From CAJFUR01 sp904420575 (GTDB lineage Bacteria > Actinomycetota > Coriobacteriia > Coriobacteriales > Eggerthellaceae), in the NCBI GenBank assembly GCA_965119745.1, contig OZ221973.1:1426001-1490000 (forward strand): a stretch of 64,000 nt of DNA, given 5' to 3'. Of the stretch, positions 32,338 through 39,895 are shown in pieces (position 1 is the first letter of the stretch; each line of letters starts with the position of its first letter). The notes under the pieces were generated by a model. That model searched no databases and was not told the origin of the DNA. It worked only from the letters and a program-made list of their open reading frames with translations. Position numbers and translations under genes: made by a program.

Positions 32338-33132
32338 TTAGATGTCCAGCGTCAGGCCGTCGGCGGCGGGGCGCACGCGGCCTTCGTACTGCTGCAGGTA
32401 GTCTTCCAGCTCGGCCAACGTGACGGGCTCGTCGTAGTGCATGGCCAGGTGCGTCAGGTACAGCGTGCCGGCGTCCAGCGCCAGGCCTTCCTCGATGGTC
32501 TCCTGCACGCTGTGGTGGGCGTCGGGCGACCAGTTCCGCTTCCAGAACGTGGCGTCCAACGCCATCACGTCCACGCCGCGTACGCGTTCTGCGGTGGCTT
32601 CGGGCAGCTTGCCGGTGTCGGACGCGTAGAACAGACGCGTGGCCGGCGTCTCGATGAGGTAGCCGTACGTGCCAGGCGCATGCGTGACGGGCAGCGCGGT
32701 GTAGGACGCGCCGTCGAACTCCAGCGTCTCGAACGGCGCCAGCTCGTGCAGGTCCAGGCAGTACGTCATGTAGTGGAACTCCGTCTTCACGCCGTCGAGC
32801 GCGTCGGCGCTGCCGTACGTGGGGAGCGCCGCCTTCGACACCAGCTGCACCAGGTACTCCAGCTCTCCCAGGCCGCCCAGATGGTCGAAGTGGGCATGGG
32901 TGTACAGCAGCCGGTCCACCGTGCGCACGTCCTCGCGCAGCAGCTGATGGCGCAGGTCGGGAGGCGTGTCGATGAGCAAGGTGCGCTCTCCGCGCACCAT
33001 GACGCCGCAGTCGCCGCGCCGTGCGCGCGGGTCCTGGCGCGCCTCGTTGCAGGCCGGGCAGTCGCAGAAGAACGCCGGCACGCCGCATCCGGCCCCGGTC
33101 CCCATGAACGTGAACGTGTGCTGCGTGGCCAT
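32338..33132 (-). CDS. Metallo-beta-lactamase-fold hydrolase, PhnP-like
   Basis: A 264-residue MBL-fold phosphodiesterase of the PhnP/RNase Z side of the superfamily. It has the N-terminal FMGTGAGCGVPAFFCDCPACNEA with the three Cys (C-D-C-P-A-C) that bind a structural zinc in PhnP, then RTLLIDTPPDLRHQL, the metal motif THAHFDHLGGL near 90-100, LPVTHAPGTYGYLIE near 160, FYASDTGKLP with the bridging Asp near 182, and the late LTHLAMHYDEP His. PhnP hydrolyses 5-phosphoribosyl 1,2-cyclic phosphate; the cyclic phosphodiester substrate is likely here, but no phosphonate genes are nearby. The ATG at 33132 follows AGGAAGG; the open frame upstream was rejected. Confidence 0.85.
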   Translation of the reverse strand: MATQHTFTFMGTGAGCGVPAFFCDCPACNEARQDPRARRGDCGVMVRGERTLLIDTPPDLRHQLLREDVRTVDRLLYTHAHFDHLGGLGELEYLVQLVSKAALPTYGSADALDGVKTEFHYMTYCLDLHELAPFETLEFDGASYTALPVTHAPGTYGYLIETPATRLFYASDTGKLPEATAERVRGVDVMALDATFWKRNWSPDAHHSVQETIEEGLALDAGTLYLTHLAMHYDEPVTLAELEDYLQQYEGRVRPAADGLTLDI

Positions 33133-33286
33133 AAGCCTTCCTGCCTTCCTGCGGGTCTTTCGCACTCGCCTTTGTGGCCCGTCCTGCGCGTGGGGCGGGG
33201 TGCTTTCGCTCCCGATTATAGCAAACGGCTCCGAGCGCGCCTGCCCGCGCGGCCGCCTCCTTCCGAGAACCCCGCACCCTGCACCG

Positions 33287-33341
33287 ATTGTCGCCTCTAA
33301 AGTGCGCCTCAGAAAATGAGGCGCACTTTAGAGGCGACAAT
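33287..33341. repeat. Perfect 25-bp inverted repeat with 5-nt loop
   Basis: 33287-33311 and 33317-33341 are perfect reverse complements (25 bp each) separated by GAAAA, an unusually long flawless palindrome. The arms combine ATTGTCGCC, TCTAAAGTG and CGCCTCA segments. It could act as a transcription barrier between the minus-strand hydrolase and the molybdoenzyme operon, or be the remains of a palindromic mobile element. It lies in a 1-kb region without genes. No further copy was noticed in the window. Confidence 0.8.
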
Positions 33342-33412
33342 GTGCATGCTTAAAAACATCGGAGCCTCCCGACGAATTAAAGGGTGAAGTTCTCGGGGGT
33401 GCCCGTTCCATT

Positions 33413-33424
33413 AAAAAAAAAAAA
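33413..33424. repeat. Twelve-base A tract
   Basis: An uninterrupted run of twelve A in very GC-rich surroundings, immediately before the C-rich tract. Prone to length variation and sequencing error. Confidence 0.8.
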
Positions 33425-33445
33425 TTAGAGGTGGTCTAGTAGTCG

Positions 33446-33612
33446 TAGTCCCGCGCGCCCGCGCCCCCACGCCCACGCGCCCCGCGCCCCACGCCCCCAC
33501 GCCCACGCCCCCACGCCCGCGCGCCCGCGCCCCCACATCCCGCGCACTCGCGCGCACCCCCGCGCCCCACACCCGCGCGCGCCCCGCGTCCACACCCCGC
33601 GCGCGCACCCGG
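33446..33612. repeat. C-rich low-complexity tract
   Basis: About 165 bp made almost only of C with interspersed GCG and ACG, largely degenerate repeats of a CCCACGCCC-type unit. The complementary strand is G-rich with many G3-G5 runs and could form quadruplexes. No protein-like frame or RNA gene is present. It ends at a small GC hairpin followed by five T (near 33650-33675) that could serve as a bidirectional terminator. Confidence 0.7.
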
Positions 33613-34145
33613 GCGACCCTTCGCGGCCGTGCATGCCCTTCACCGGAAAACCTCCGCCCTCGGTGGCGGCTTTTTCCGTCAATGGCTATAATCAACTAGA
33701 TGATTCGGTCTACTACTGGTGCGCGTCGGGTTTCGGCCACGCCGGGCGCCAGGGTGGACGCGGTTCGACCGATCGTGGGCGAGCGGGGCCGGGGGGTGCG
33801 CTGCGAAACCACACGCGAGGCCGCGCCGTGCGCGGATCGAAGGCGGAAGCGAAGCTACCTGCAGGGGGCGTTGCGCCAAGGCCGCCGCCAGGGGCACGTC
33901 GCCGAACGGCGAGGATGCTCCGACGAGCGGGTTGGGCGAAAAGGAGGCCTGACGGATTAGTACCATCCGGCTTATCTGCCGAAGGAGTTTACAACTCCTC
34001 GTGCGATGCGCGGAAGGTCCTCCTTTATATACACTTCCTGCGTACGTTCGCGGAATGCGAGAACATCGCGCATCGGGCAAGCACCACCGAAGAGAGACAT
34101 CATGAGAACGGCACTGTTGGACGAGAGAAGAAGAGGGGAAGGTAG
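33613..34145 (+). other. Long untranslated leader region of the molybdoenzyme operon
   Basis: No protein gene is supported here. TATAAT at 33688-33693 (GGCTATAATC) is a good -10 on the plus strand but has no clear -35. A start near 33700 would give a leader of about 445 nt, with several potential hairpins, for example AGGAGT/ACTCCT around 33980. A second, AT-rich site (TATATA near 34025) could give a shorter leader. At 34102 a 15-codon open frame with a GAGAGA stretch before it ends in TGA that overlaps the ATG of the molybdoenzyme gene, a possible coupled leader peptide. Confidence 0.4.
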
Positions 34146-37046
34146 ATGACGGAGATTTCCAAGACGTCGCACGGCCTCAAGGGCCTCATGGCCCCCGACA
34201 CCGTGTCGACCGAGGTCGATATCCATCAAGACGGCGTCACGATGGTCAAGTCGCTCTGCTATTTCTGCCATGCTAACTGCGGCGTGCTCGCCTACGTTAA
34301 GGATGGCGATGTGATCAAGATCGAAGGCGATCCTGATTACTCCAGCCAAGGCGGCCTGTGCTGCCGCGGCACGAGCGCGCTGCTGCATGTCAACCATCCC
34401 GCCCGCATCAACCATGCGCTCAAGCGCGTGGGCGAAAAGGGCGAGGGCAAGTGGGAGCAGATCCCGTACGACCAGGCTATTCAGGAAGTGGCCGACAAGC
34501 TCAACCAGATCAAGGCCGAAAGCGGCGCCGAGGCCGTGGCCTCTGCGGGCGGCACGACGCGCACCGACGACTGGGCTCGCCGCCGCTTCCTCAACCAGTT
34601 CGGCACGCCGAACGGCTTCCACAACGCGCTGCTGTGCTGGATCCCCACGTTCATGGCGGAAACCTGCGTGGCCGGCTGGTCGCCCTTCGAGACCGACCTG
34701 GGCGCCGCGAAGTGCCTGATACTTTGGGGCATGAACCCGGGCGCCTCCACGCTGGGCGGCATGAACGGCTACACCGACCTGCAGAAGGCCGGCCTGAAGA
34801 TCATCGTCGTCGACCCCCGCTATTCCGAGACGGCCTCCAAGGCCGACCTGTGGCTGCCCCTGCGCCCCGGCACCGACGCGGCGCTGGCGCTGGCCATGCT
34901 GCGCACCATCATCTACGAGGGCCTGTATGACTTCGACTTCGTGAACCAGTGGTGCGACGGCTTCGAAGAGCTCAAGGCGCACGTGAAGGAGTACACGCCC
35001 GAATGGGCCGCTCCCATCACCTGGCTCGACGCCGACCAAATCCGTCAGGCCGCCCGCATGTACGCCACGAACCGCCCCGGCTGCATCCAGTGGGGCTGCA
35101 CGTGGGACCAGATTGGCCGCGCCTCCACCACCGGCAGCCACGCCATCGCCCTCATCCGCGCCATCTGCGGCAACCTGGACGTTCCCGGCGGCGACGGCAT
35201 GCCCGGGCCTTCGCTGGGCTTTCTCACCGACGAGGAGATGGAAGCCAACGAGTGCCTGCCCGAAGAGCAGAAGGCCAAGCAGATCGGCTCTAACAAGTTC
35301 AAGCTCACCTCGTGGCCCGGCTACCAGCTCATCTCCGACAACGCGAAACGTACGTGGGGCAAGACCCTGCCCACCGAGTGGTTCTGCGAGGCCCACGGCC
35401 CCAGCGTGTTCAAGGCCATTCTCACGGGCGACCCCTACCAGGTGCGCGCGCTCATCGTGAACGCCACGAACCCGGTGAACTCCTACGGCGACGCCAAGAT
35501 GACGCTCGCCGCCCTGAAGAAGTGCGAGTTCCTGGTGACCGTCGACTACTGGATGACCCCCACGGCGCTGTTCTCCGACTACGTGTTCCCGGCGGCCGGC
35601 GCGCTCGAGCGTCCGACCATCGTCACGCACTACGGCGCGACCGACTCCATCATGGGCGGCCGCCGTGCCATGCAGCCCAAGTACGACCGCCACACCGACA
35701 TGGTGTTCTGGCGCAAGCTGGGTCTGGCCTGCGGACAGGATCCCGCCATGTGGCCCTGGGAGACGGAAGAAGAGGCGTACTTCCACATCCTGCAGCCGCT
35801 CGGCCTGCCCATTTCGAACTATGACGAGTTCGTCGACCGCGTGCGCATGTACTATCCGCCGTTGCACCAGAACAAGTTCGTCACGAACGGCGGCTTCTGG
35901 ACTCCGACCGGCAAGGTGGAATGCAACTCCACCATCCTGCGCGAGCTCGGCTACGCGGGCATGCCCACCTACGTCGGCTGCTGCGAGAACGAGATCGACA
36001 CGCCGGAGATCGCCGAAGAGTACCCCATTGTGCTCACCACTGGTGGCGGCTTCATGCCGTACCACCACTCCGAACACTTCCAGATGCAGGCGATCCGCTA
36101 CCTGTATCCCGACCCGTACTTCTCGATCAATCCGGAGCTGGCCGAGAAGCTCAACATCTCGTACGGCGACTGGTGCTGGATCGAGACGCGCCGCGGCCGC
36201 ATCAAGATGCGCGCGAACGTGGAGCCCGAAGTGCATCCCAACGTGGTGTTCGCGCCGCGCGGCTGGTGGTTCCCCGAGCGCGACGGCTCGGCCGACCTGG
36301 ACAACCCGTTCGGCTGCCTGGAGTCCAACGTCAACGTGCTCACCTCGGTGGACGACTGGGACTGCGACCCCATGGGCGGATCCTGGGCCAACCGCGGCCT
36401 CATGTGCAAGGTGTACAAGTGCGGCGACTTCGACAAGGAGTTCAAGCCCGAGGACAAGCAGTTCTCCATTCCGGGTTCCTCCAAGGAACCGGGCATCCAC
36501 ATGATGCCGAGCGAGATGAAGCTCGACCGCGAGCCCGTCCCGTTCGAGAAGCCGCAGCCCACGACAGAGGTGCCGGAAGGCTACGAGTGGGTGTGGCAGA
36601 ACAACGCGCTGTATCAGAAGGACACGCACTTCCGCCTGGACGAGTCGGGCTGGCTCATCAACCCGCGCACGAAGGGTTATCACGACGCCTACACCGGCTG
36701 GCGCTACGACGCTGCCAACGAATGCCTGGTGGACGACGAGACGGGCAAGCAGTACACGATGGACCGCGAGGAGATCGTGTTCGTGGCCGGCGTGCGCTGC
36801 TATCCGGGCCAGGCCGCTCCCTACGAGGTGCCGGCGAACCTCACGTGGAACGCCGAAGCAGGCTATGCGACGCTCGGCGAACTGCCTTACGTGTACGACC
36901 CGAACAGCGGCTGGCTGATGGATCCGGAAACGCTCGCGTACCACGACGCCAACTACGGCTATCTCTACGACGCTGCGCAGGGCAACCTGCTCGACGAGGC
37001 AACGGGCAAGCGCTACGACATGTCGTACGCCCCCATCGAAGAATAA
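34146..37046 (+). CDS. Molybdopterin-dependent oxidoreductase, catalytic subunit with unusual C-terminal repeats
   Basis: A 966-residue DMSO-reductase-superfamily catalytic subunit. C38, C41, C45 and C72 (or C73) form the N-terminal [4Fe-4S] site; C164 in LLCWIPTF is the likely Mo ligand; AAKCLILWGMNPG, VVDPRYSETASKADLWLPLRPGTD and the C-terminal VVFAPRGWWFPERDG segment are bis-MGD contacts. There is no Tat signal, so it works in the cytosol, unlike most NrfD-linked relatives. After residue 800 comes a 160-residue tail with two aromatic repeats (about 830-871 and 918-959; GWL-P-YHD-YDAA-TGK-Y pattern) not usual for the superfamily. It forms a complex with the next two gene products. The substrate is not evident; catechol dehydroxylase-like or sulfur/arsenic chemistry are options. 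Confidence 0.87.
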   Translation: MTEISKTSHGLKGLMAPDTVSTEVDIHQDGVTMVKSLCYFCHANCGVLAYVKDGDVIKIEGDPDYSSQGGLCCRGTSALLHVNHPARINHALKRVGEKGEGKWEQIPYDQAIQEVADKLNQIKAESGAEAVASAGGTTRTDDWARRRFLNQFGTPNGFHNALLCWIPTFMAETCVAGWSPFETDLGAAKCLILWGMNPGASTLGGMNGYTDLQKAGLKIIVVDPRYSETASKADLWLPLRPGTDAALALAMLRTIIYEGLYDFDFVNQWCDGFEELKAHVKEYTPEWAAPITWLDADQIRQAARMYATNRPGCIQWGCTWDQIGRASTTGSHAIALIRAICGNLDVPGGDGMPGPSLGFLTDEEMEANECLPEEQKAKQIGSNKFKLTSWPGYQLISDNAKRTWGKTLPTEWFCEAHGPSVFKAILTGDPYQVRALIVNATNPVNSYGDAKMTLAALKKCEFLVTVDYWMTPTALFSDYVFPAAGALERPTIVTHYGATDSIMGGRRAMQPKYDRHTDMVFWRKLGLACGQDPAMWPWETEEEAYFHILQPLGLPISNYDEFVDRVRMYYPPLHQNKFVTNGGFWTPTGKVECNSTILRELGYAGMPTYVGCCENEIDTPEIAEEYPIVLTTGGGFMPYHHSEHFQMQAIRYLYPDPYFSINPELAEKLNISYGDWCWIETRRGRIKMRANVEPEVHPNVVFAPRGWWFPERDGSADLDNPFGCLESNVNVLTSVDDWDCDPMGGSWANRGLMCKVYKCGDFDKEFKPEDKQFSIPGSSKEPGIHMMPSEMKLDREPVPFEKPQPTTEVPEGYEWVWQNNALYQKDTHFRLDESGWLINPRTKGYHDAYTGWRYDAANECLVDDETGKQYTMDREEIVFVAGVRCYPGQAAPYEVPANLTWNAEAGYATLGELPYVYDPNSGWLMDPETLAYHDANYGYLYDAAQGNLLDEATGKRYDMSYAPIEE

Positions 37047-37074
37047 ACGCCGAGTGGGAAGAAAGGATAGATAA

Positions 37075-37653
37075 ATGACTCGTTACGTTATGGTCATCGA
37101 CCAGCGTCGTTGCATCGGCTGTCACTCCTGCACGGTTGCTTGTCGTACGTGGAACAAGCTTCCACTTGACATCGTCTACAATCCCGTGGTCACCGAGGGA
37201 GCGCAGGGGACGTGGCCGAACGTCCACAAGACGTGGACCCCGACGCTGTGCATGCACTGCGAGAACCCTCCCTGCGTGCCGTGCTGCCCGTCAGGCGCAA
37301 GCCAGCAGGACGACGACGGCACCGTGTGGGTGGATCCCAAGAAATGCCTGTCCTGCAAGGTGTGCGTGAACGCCTGCCCCTACGGCATGCGCGACGCCTC
37401 CAAGCTGGAAGACCGCATGCACCGCTTCGTGCGCAAGTGCACGTTCTGCCGCGACAAGCGCAAGCTGGATCCCTCAGCACAGCCCTATTGCGTGCTGACC
37501 TGCCATCAGAAGGCCCGCATCTTCGGCGACTTGGACGACCCGAACTCCGAGGTGTCCAAGCTCATCGGCTCCGTGAAGACCGAGCGCCTGTTCGAGGAAT
37601 TCGGCACCGAGCCCCAGATCTACTACATACCTGACTTGGGAGGTAAGGCATAA
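37075..37653 (+). CDS. Four-cluster ferredoxin-like electron-transfer subunit
   Basis: A 192-residue iron-sulfur subunit of the complex iron-sulfur molybdoenzyme type. Four Cys groups are visible: CIGCHSCTVACRTW (12-25), CMHCENPPCVPCCPSG (about 62-77), CLSCKVCVNACPYGM (about 96-110) and CTFCRDKR with the later CVLTCHQKA (about 122-148), giving four [4Fe-4S] clusters. It relays electrons between the NrfD-like membrane protein and the molybdopterin subunit. AAAGGA precedes the ATG; it lies 28 bp after the catalytic gene, and its stop overlaps the start of the membrane gene by one base, so all three are translated together. Confidence 0.93.
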   Translation: MTRYVMVIDQRRCIGCHSCTVACRTWNKLPLDIVYNPVVTEGAQGTWPNVHKTWTPTLCMHCENPPCVPCCPSGASQQDDDGTVWVDPKKCLSCKVCVNACPYGMRDASKLEDRMHRFVRKCTFCRDKRKLDPSAQPYCVLTCHQKARIFGDLDDPNSEVSKLIGSVKTERLFEEFGTEPQIYYIPDLGGKA

Positions 37654-38633
37654 TGAAGCATCATTACTGGGAGCCGCCCATTGCTCTCTACCTGTTCCTG
37701 GGCGGTTTGGCGGGCGGCATTCTGTTCCTGGCCGCCATCTTCAACAGCTTCGTGATTCCGGGGCATGCCGAGATCTTCGCGCTCCCCGTGCTCGTGTCGC
37801 TTGCCTGCGTGGCGCTGGGCTGCGTGTTCCTGATCGTCGACCTGGGCCAGCCTGGCGTGTTCTGGCGCGTGTGGACCACCGCTAAGTCCATCATAAAATG
37901 GGGCGCGACGTTCTTGGTCATCGCAGCCGTGTTCGCCCTGCTGTTCTTCCTGGCCTTTATCGGCGACGCGTGGCCGGTGTTCGCCGGCATGTCGGCCTTC
38001 CTGAAGCCTGCCGCCGACTTCTTCCTGATCGTCGCTGGCTTCTTCGGTCTGTGCATCATGATGTACACCGGCATCATGCTGTCCACCTTGAAGGCGCATG
38101 CGTTCTGGGCCACGCCGGCGCTGCCGGTGCTGTTCACTATTTCGGCCATCTCGACGGGCTGCGCGGCCATCGTGCTCTCCATTGGCGGCTGGCCCATGGT
38201 GGGCACGCTGGAGAACCTGTTCGCAGCCGTGGCGGTTGTGGAAGTGCTGCATGTGATCGACATCGTCCTGGTGGTGGCCGAGCTCATCGTGCTTCTGACC
38301 ATGGTGCTGTCCTTCCTGGGCGCCGGCAACGAGACCGCCATGGCGGCGGCCCGTCGCTGGGTGAAGGGATCCTACGCGCTTCTGTTCTGGGTCGGAATGG
38401 TGGGCCTGGGCCTGGTCGTGCCGCTGCTCATATACATCGGCGGCGGGCATTCCGCTGCAGCCACCGTCGTCGCCCCCATCCTGGTGCTGTGCGGCGGCTG
38501 CCTGCTGCGCTTCATGGTGGTCAACACCGACGACCGCGCCGAGATCCCGGGCGAGAACCGCTATTACAACCGCTTGGCGAAGAACGATGCGGAGTTCATC
38601 TCCAAGTGGACGTACGGCGACAACCAATACTGA
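37653..38633 (+). CDS. NrfD/PsrC-type membrane anchor subunit
   Basis: A 326-residue integral membrane protein with about eight to nine helices, beginning HHYWEPPIALYLFLGGLAGG, the typical NrfD/PsrC N-terminus. It also contains VDLGQPGVFWRVWTTAKSIIKWG and the M-Y-T-G-I-M-L segment in the third helix pair, features of the quinone-binding half. It passes electrons between menaquinol and the ferredoxin-like subunit. Because the catalytic subunit has no export signal, the iron-sulfur and molybdopterin subunits must lie on the cytosolic face, as in some Nrf/Psr variants. One-base overlap with the preceding stop. A 12-bp GC hairpin follows the gene. Confidence 0.92.
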   Translation: MKHHYWEPPIALYLFLGGLAGGILFLAAIFNSFVIPGHAEIFALPVLVSLACVALGCVFLIVDLGQPGVFWRVWTTAKSIIKWGATFLVIAAVFALLFFLAFIGDAWPVFAGMSAFLKPAADFFLIVAGFFGLCIMMYTGIMLSTLKAHAFWATPALPVLFTISAISTGCAAIVLSIGGWPMVGTLENLFAAVAVVEVLHVIDIVLVVAELIVLLTMVLSFLGAGNETAMAAARRWVKGSYALLFWVGMVGLGLVVPLLIYIGGGHSAAATVVAPILVLCGGCLLRFMVVNTDDRAEIPGENRYYNRLAKNDAEFISKWTYGDNQY

Positions 38634-38698
38634 TCGTAGGATGAAGAAAGCGGTGAAAGCGGTCGCTGCATGTCGCTTTCGCCTGCGGTAACCGACGC

Positions 38699-38726
38699 GA
38701 ACCCGGCCTGCTTCCAGGCCGGGTTC
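38699..38726 (+). terminator. GC hairpin after the NrfD gene
   Basis: A perfect 12-bp stem, 38699-38710 with 38715-38726 (GAACCCGGCCTG type), around a CTTC loop. No T-run follows. It probably separates the three-gene molybdoenzyme operon from the next cluster, whose first start lies 93 bp further on. Confidence 0.6.
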
Positions 38727-38818
38727 GCCGCGCTCCGGCGACCGGGCGCGATCGTCGGGCCTTTTCCGAGAGTCGCAACCGTTTCGGCCGTCCCCTTTGC
38801 TCACGATGGGAGTTCCCT

Positions 38819-39895
38819 ATGGAGCCGTATGTTTTCGACGACGTCCTGACCGGCAGCACGGTCACGTGCGCCTATCCGGGCCTTGACGCGTCGGCGGCCA
38901 AGGGCGCATCCGCCCCCGCGGCCTGTCCGTCGTTGTTCTTCCCTGGCTGTTCGTTCGTCAATTACGGCCTGCCACTGGTAAAGGCTACCTACGATTTGCT
39001 GAAGGATGCCGGGCGCGTGGACGGCATGTCGCTTCTGTGCTGTGGGAAGATCCTCGGCTTCGAGCCCGATGGGCCGGCCGTGCGTGCGGCGTTCGAGCGG
39101 CAGCTGTGCGCCCACGTGGCGGACGCGGGCGTGAAGCGCATCGTGGCCGCCTGCCCCAACTGCGTGGCGGCGCTGCGCGCGGCGCTTTCGCGCGACGAGC
39201 GCACGGCGGACGTGCAGGTGGTCGCGCTGCCGCAGGAGCTGGCCGCCATGGGTTACCGCGTGGATGCGGAGGTCGTGCGGCGCCTGGTGGCGGCCGAGGC
39301 GCCCCAGGACGGGGCGGACGTTGCCGTGTGCGTGCACGATTCGTGCCCCGACCGTTCCACTGGGGAATTCGCCGACGGCGTGCGGGCGCTTTTGCCCGAA
39401 GGCATGGTGGTGGAAGCGGCGCATGTCCGCAACCGCTCGTTCTGCTGCGGGTCGCTCCTGCGCGCGGCGGGCAAGTTCGAGGCAGGGGACAAGCAGGCGC
39501 GCCGCCATGGCGAAGAGGCCGAAGAGGTGCATGCCGCGGCTATCGTGACGGCTTGTGTGAGCTGCGCCTTCCAGCTTGCGACGAAGCAGGATGCCGTGCC
39601 GGTGTTCCACTACCTGGAGCTGCTGTTCGACTGGCGGGTGGACTGGGCACATGCGAGCCAGTACATGAAGCTGCGCTTCTTGTTCGACGACGTGCCGGAC
39701 GCAGAGGCGAGCGGCCGCGCGTTCGTCGGCCTGGAAGGCGCGGACGACGGGTGCAAGGGCGTGCCGGCTGCCGCCCGCAGTCAGGGGAGTGTCGCTGCTG
39801 TGGCCGGCGCGCCGGCGGACGCGGACGACGGGTGCGGCAAGGACGGCGGCGCTTCGGCGCGGCCGGGGAAGGACGAGGCCGATGGCCGAGGTTAG
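38819..39895 (+). CDS. CCG-domain (HdrD/GlpC-like) iron-sulfur protein
   Basis: A 358-residue soluble protein with two cysteine-rich CCG domains as in heterodisulfide reductase HdrD and GlpC: SLFFPGCSFVNYG with LLCCGKILGF and ACPNC (about 40-115), and VHDSCPDR with SFCCGSLLRAAGK and TACVSC (about 175-250). It lacks the N-terminal ferredoxin domain. The C-terminal YLELLFDWRVDWAHA block is shared with the HdrD-like protein encoded at 46012, so the two are paralogues. The last 60 residues are a Gly/Ala/Asp-rich tail. It overlaps the following molybdoenzyme gene by 14 bp and is thus probably its electron partner. GGGAG precedes the ATG. Confidence 0.8.
   Translation: MEPYVFDDVLTGSTVTCAYPGLDASAAKGASAPAACPSLFFPGCSFVNYGLPLVKATYDLLKDAGRVDGMSLLCCGKILGFEPDGPAVRAAFERQLCAHVADAGVKRIVAACPNCVAALRAALSRDERTADVQVVALPQELAAMGYRVDAEVVRRLVAAEAPQDGADVAVCVHDSCPDRSTGEFADGVRALLPEGMVVEAAHVRNRSFCCGSLLRAAGKFEAGDKQARRHGEEAEEVHAAAIVTACVSCAFQLATKQDAVPVFHYLELLFDWRVDWAHASQYMKLRFLFDDVPDAEASGRAFVGLEGADDGCKGVPAAARSQGSVAAVAGAPADADDGCGKDGGASARPGKDEADGRG

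Noticed and set aside
33446..33612. CRISPR-like array in the C-rich tract
   Set aside because: The units are short, degenerate and without unique spacers; no cas gene is in the window.
33972..36944. A 990-codon open frame antisense to the first molybdoenzyme gene
   Set aside because: High GC content leaves antisense frames open by chance; the plus-strand protein has clear family motifs and the antisense translation is His/Arg/Val-rich with no recognisable domain.
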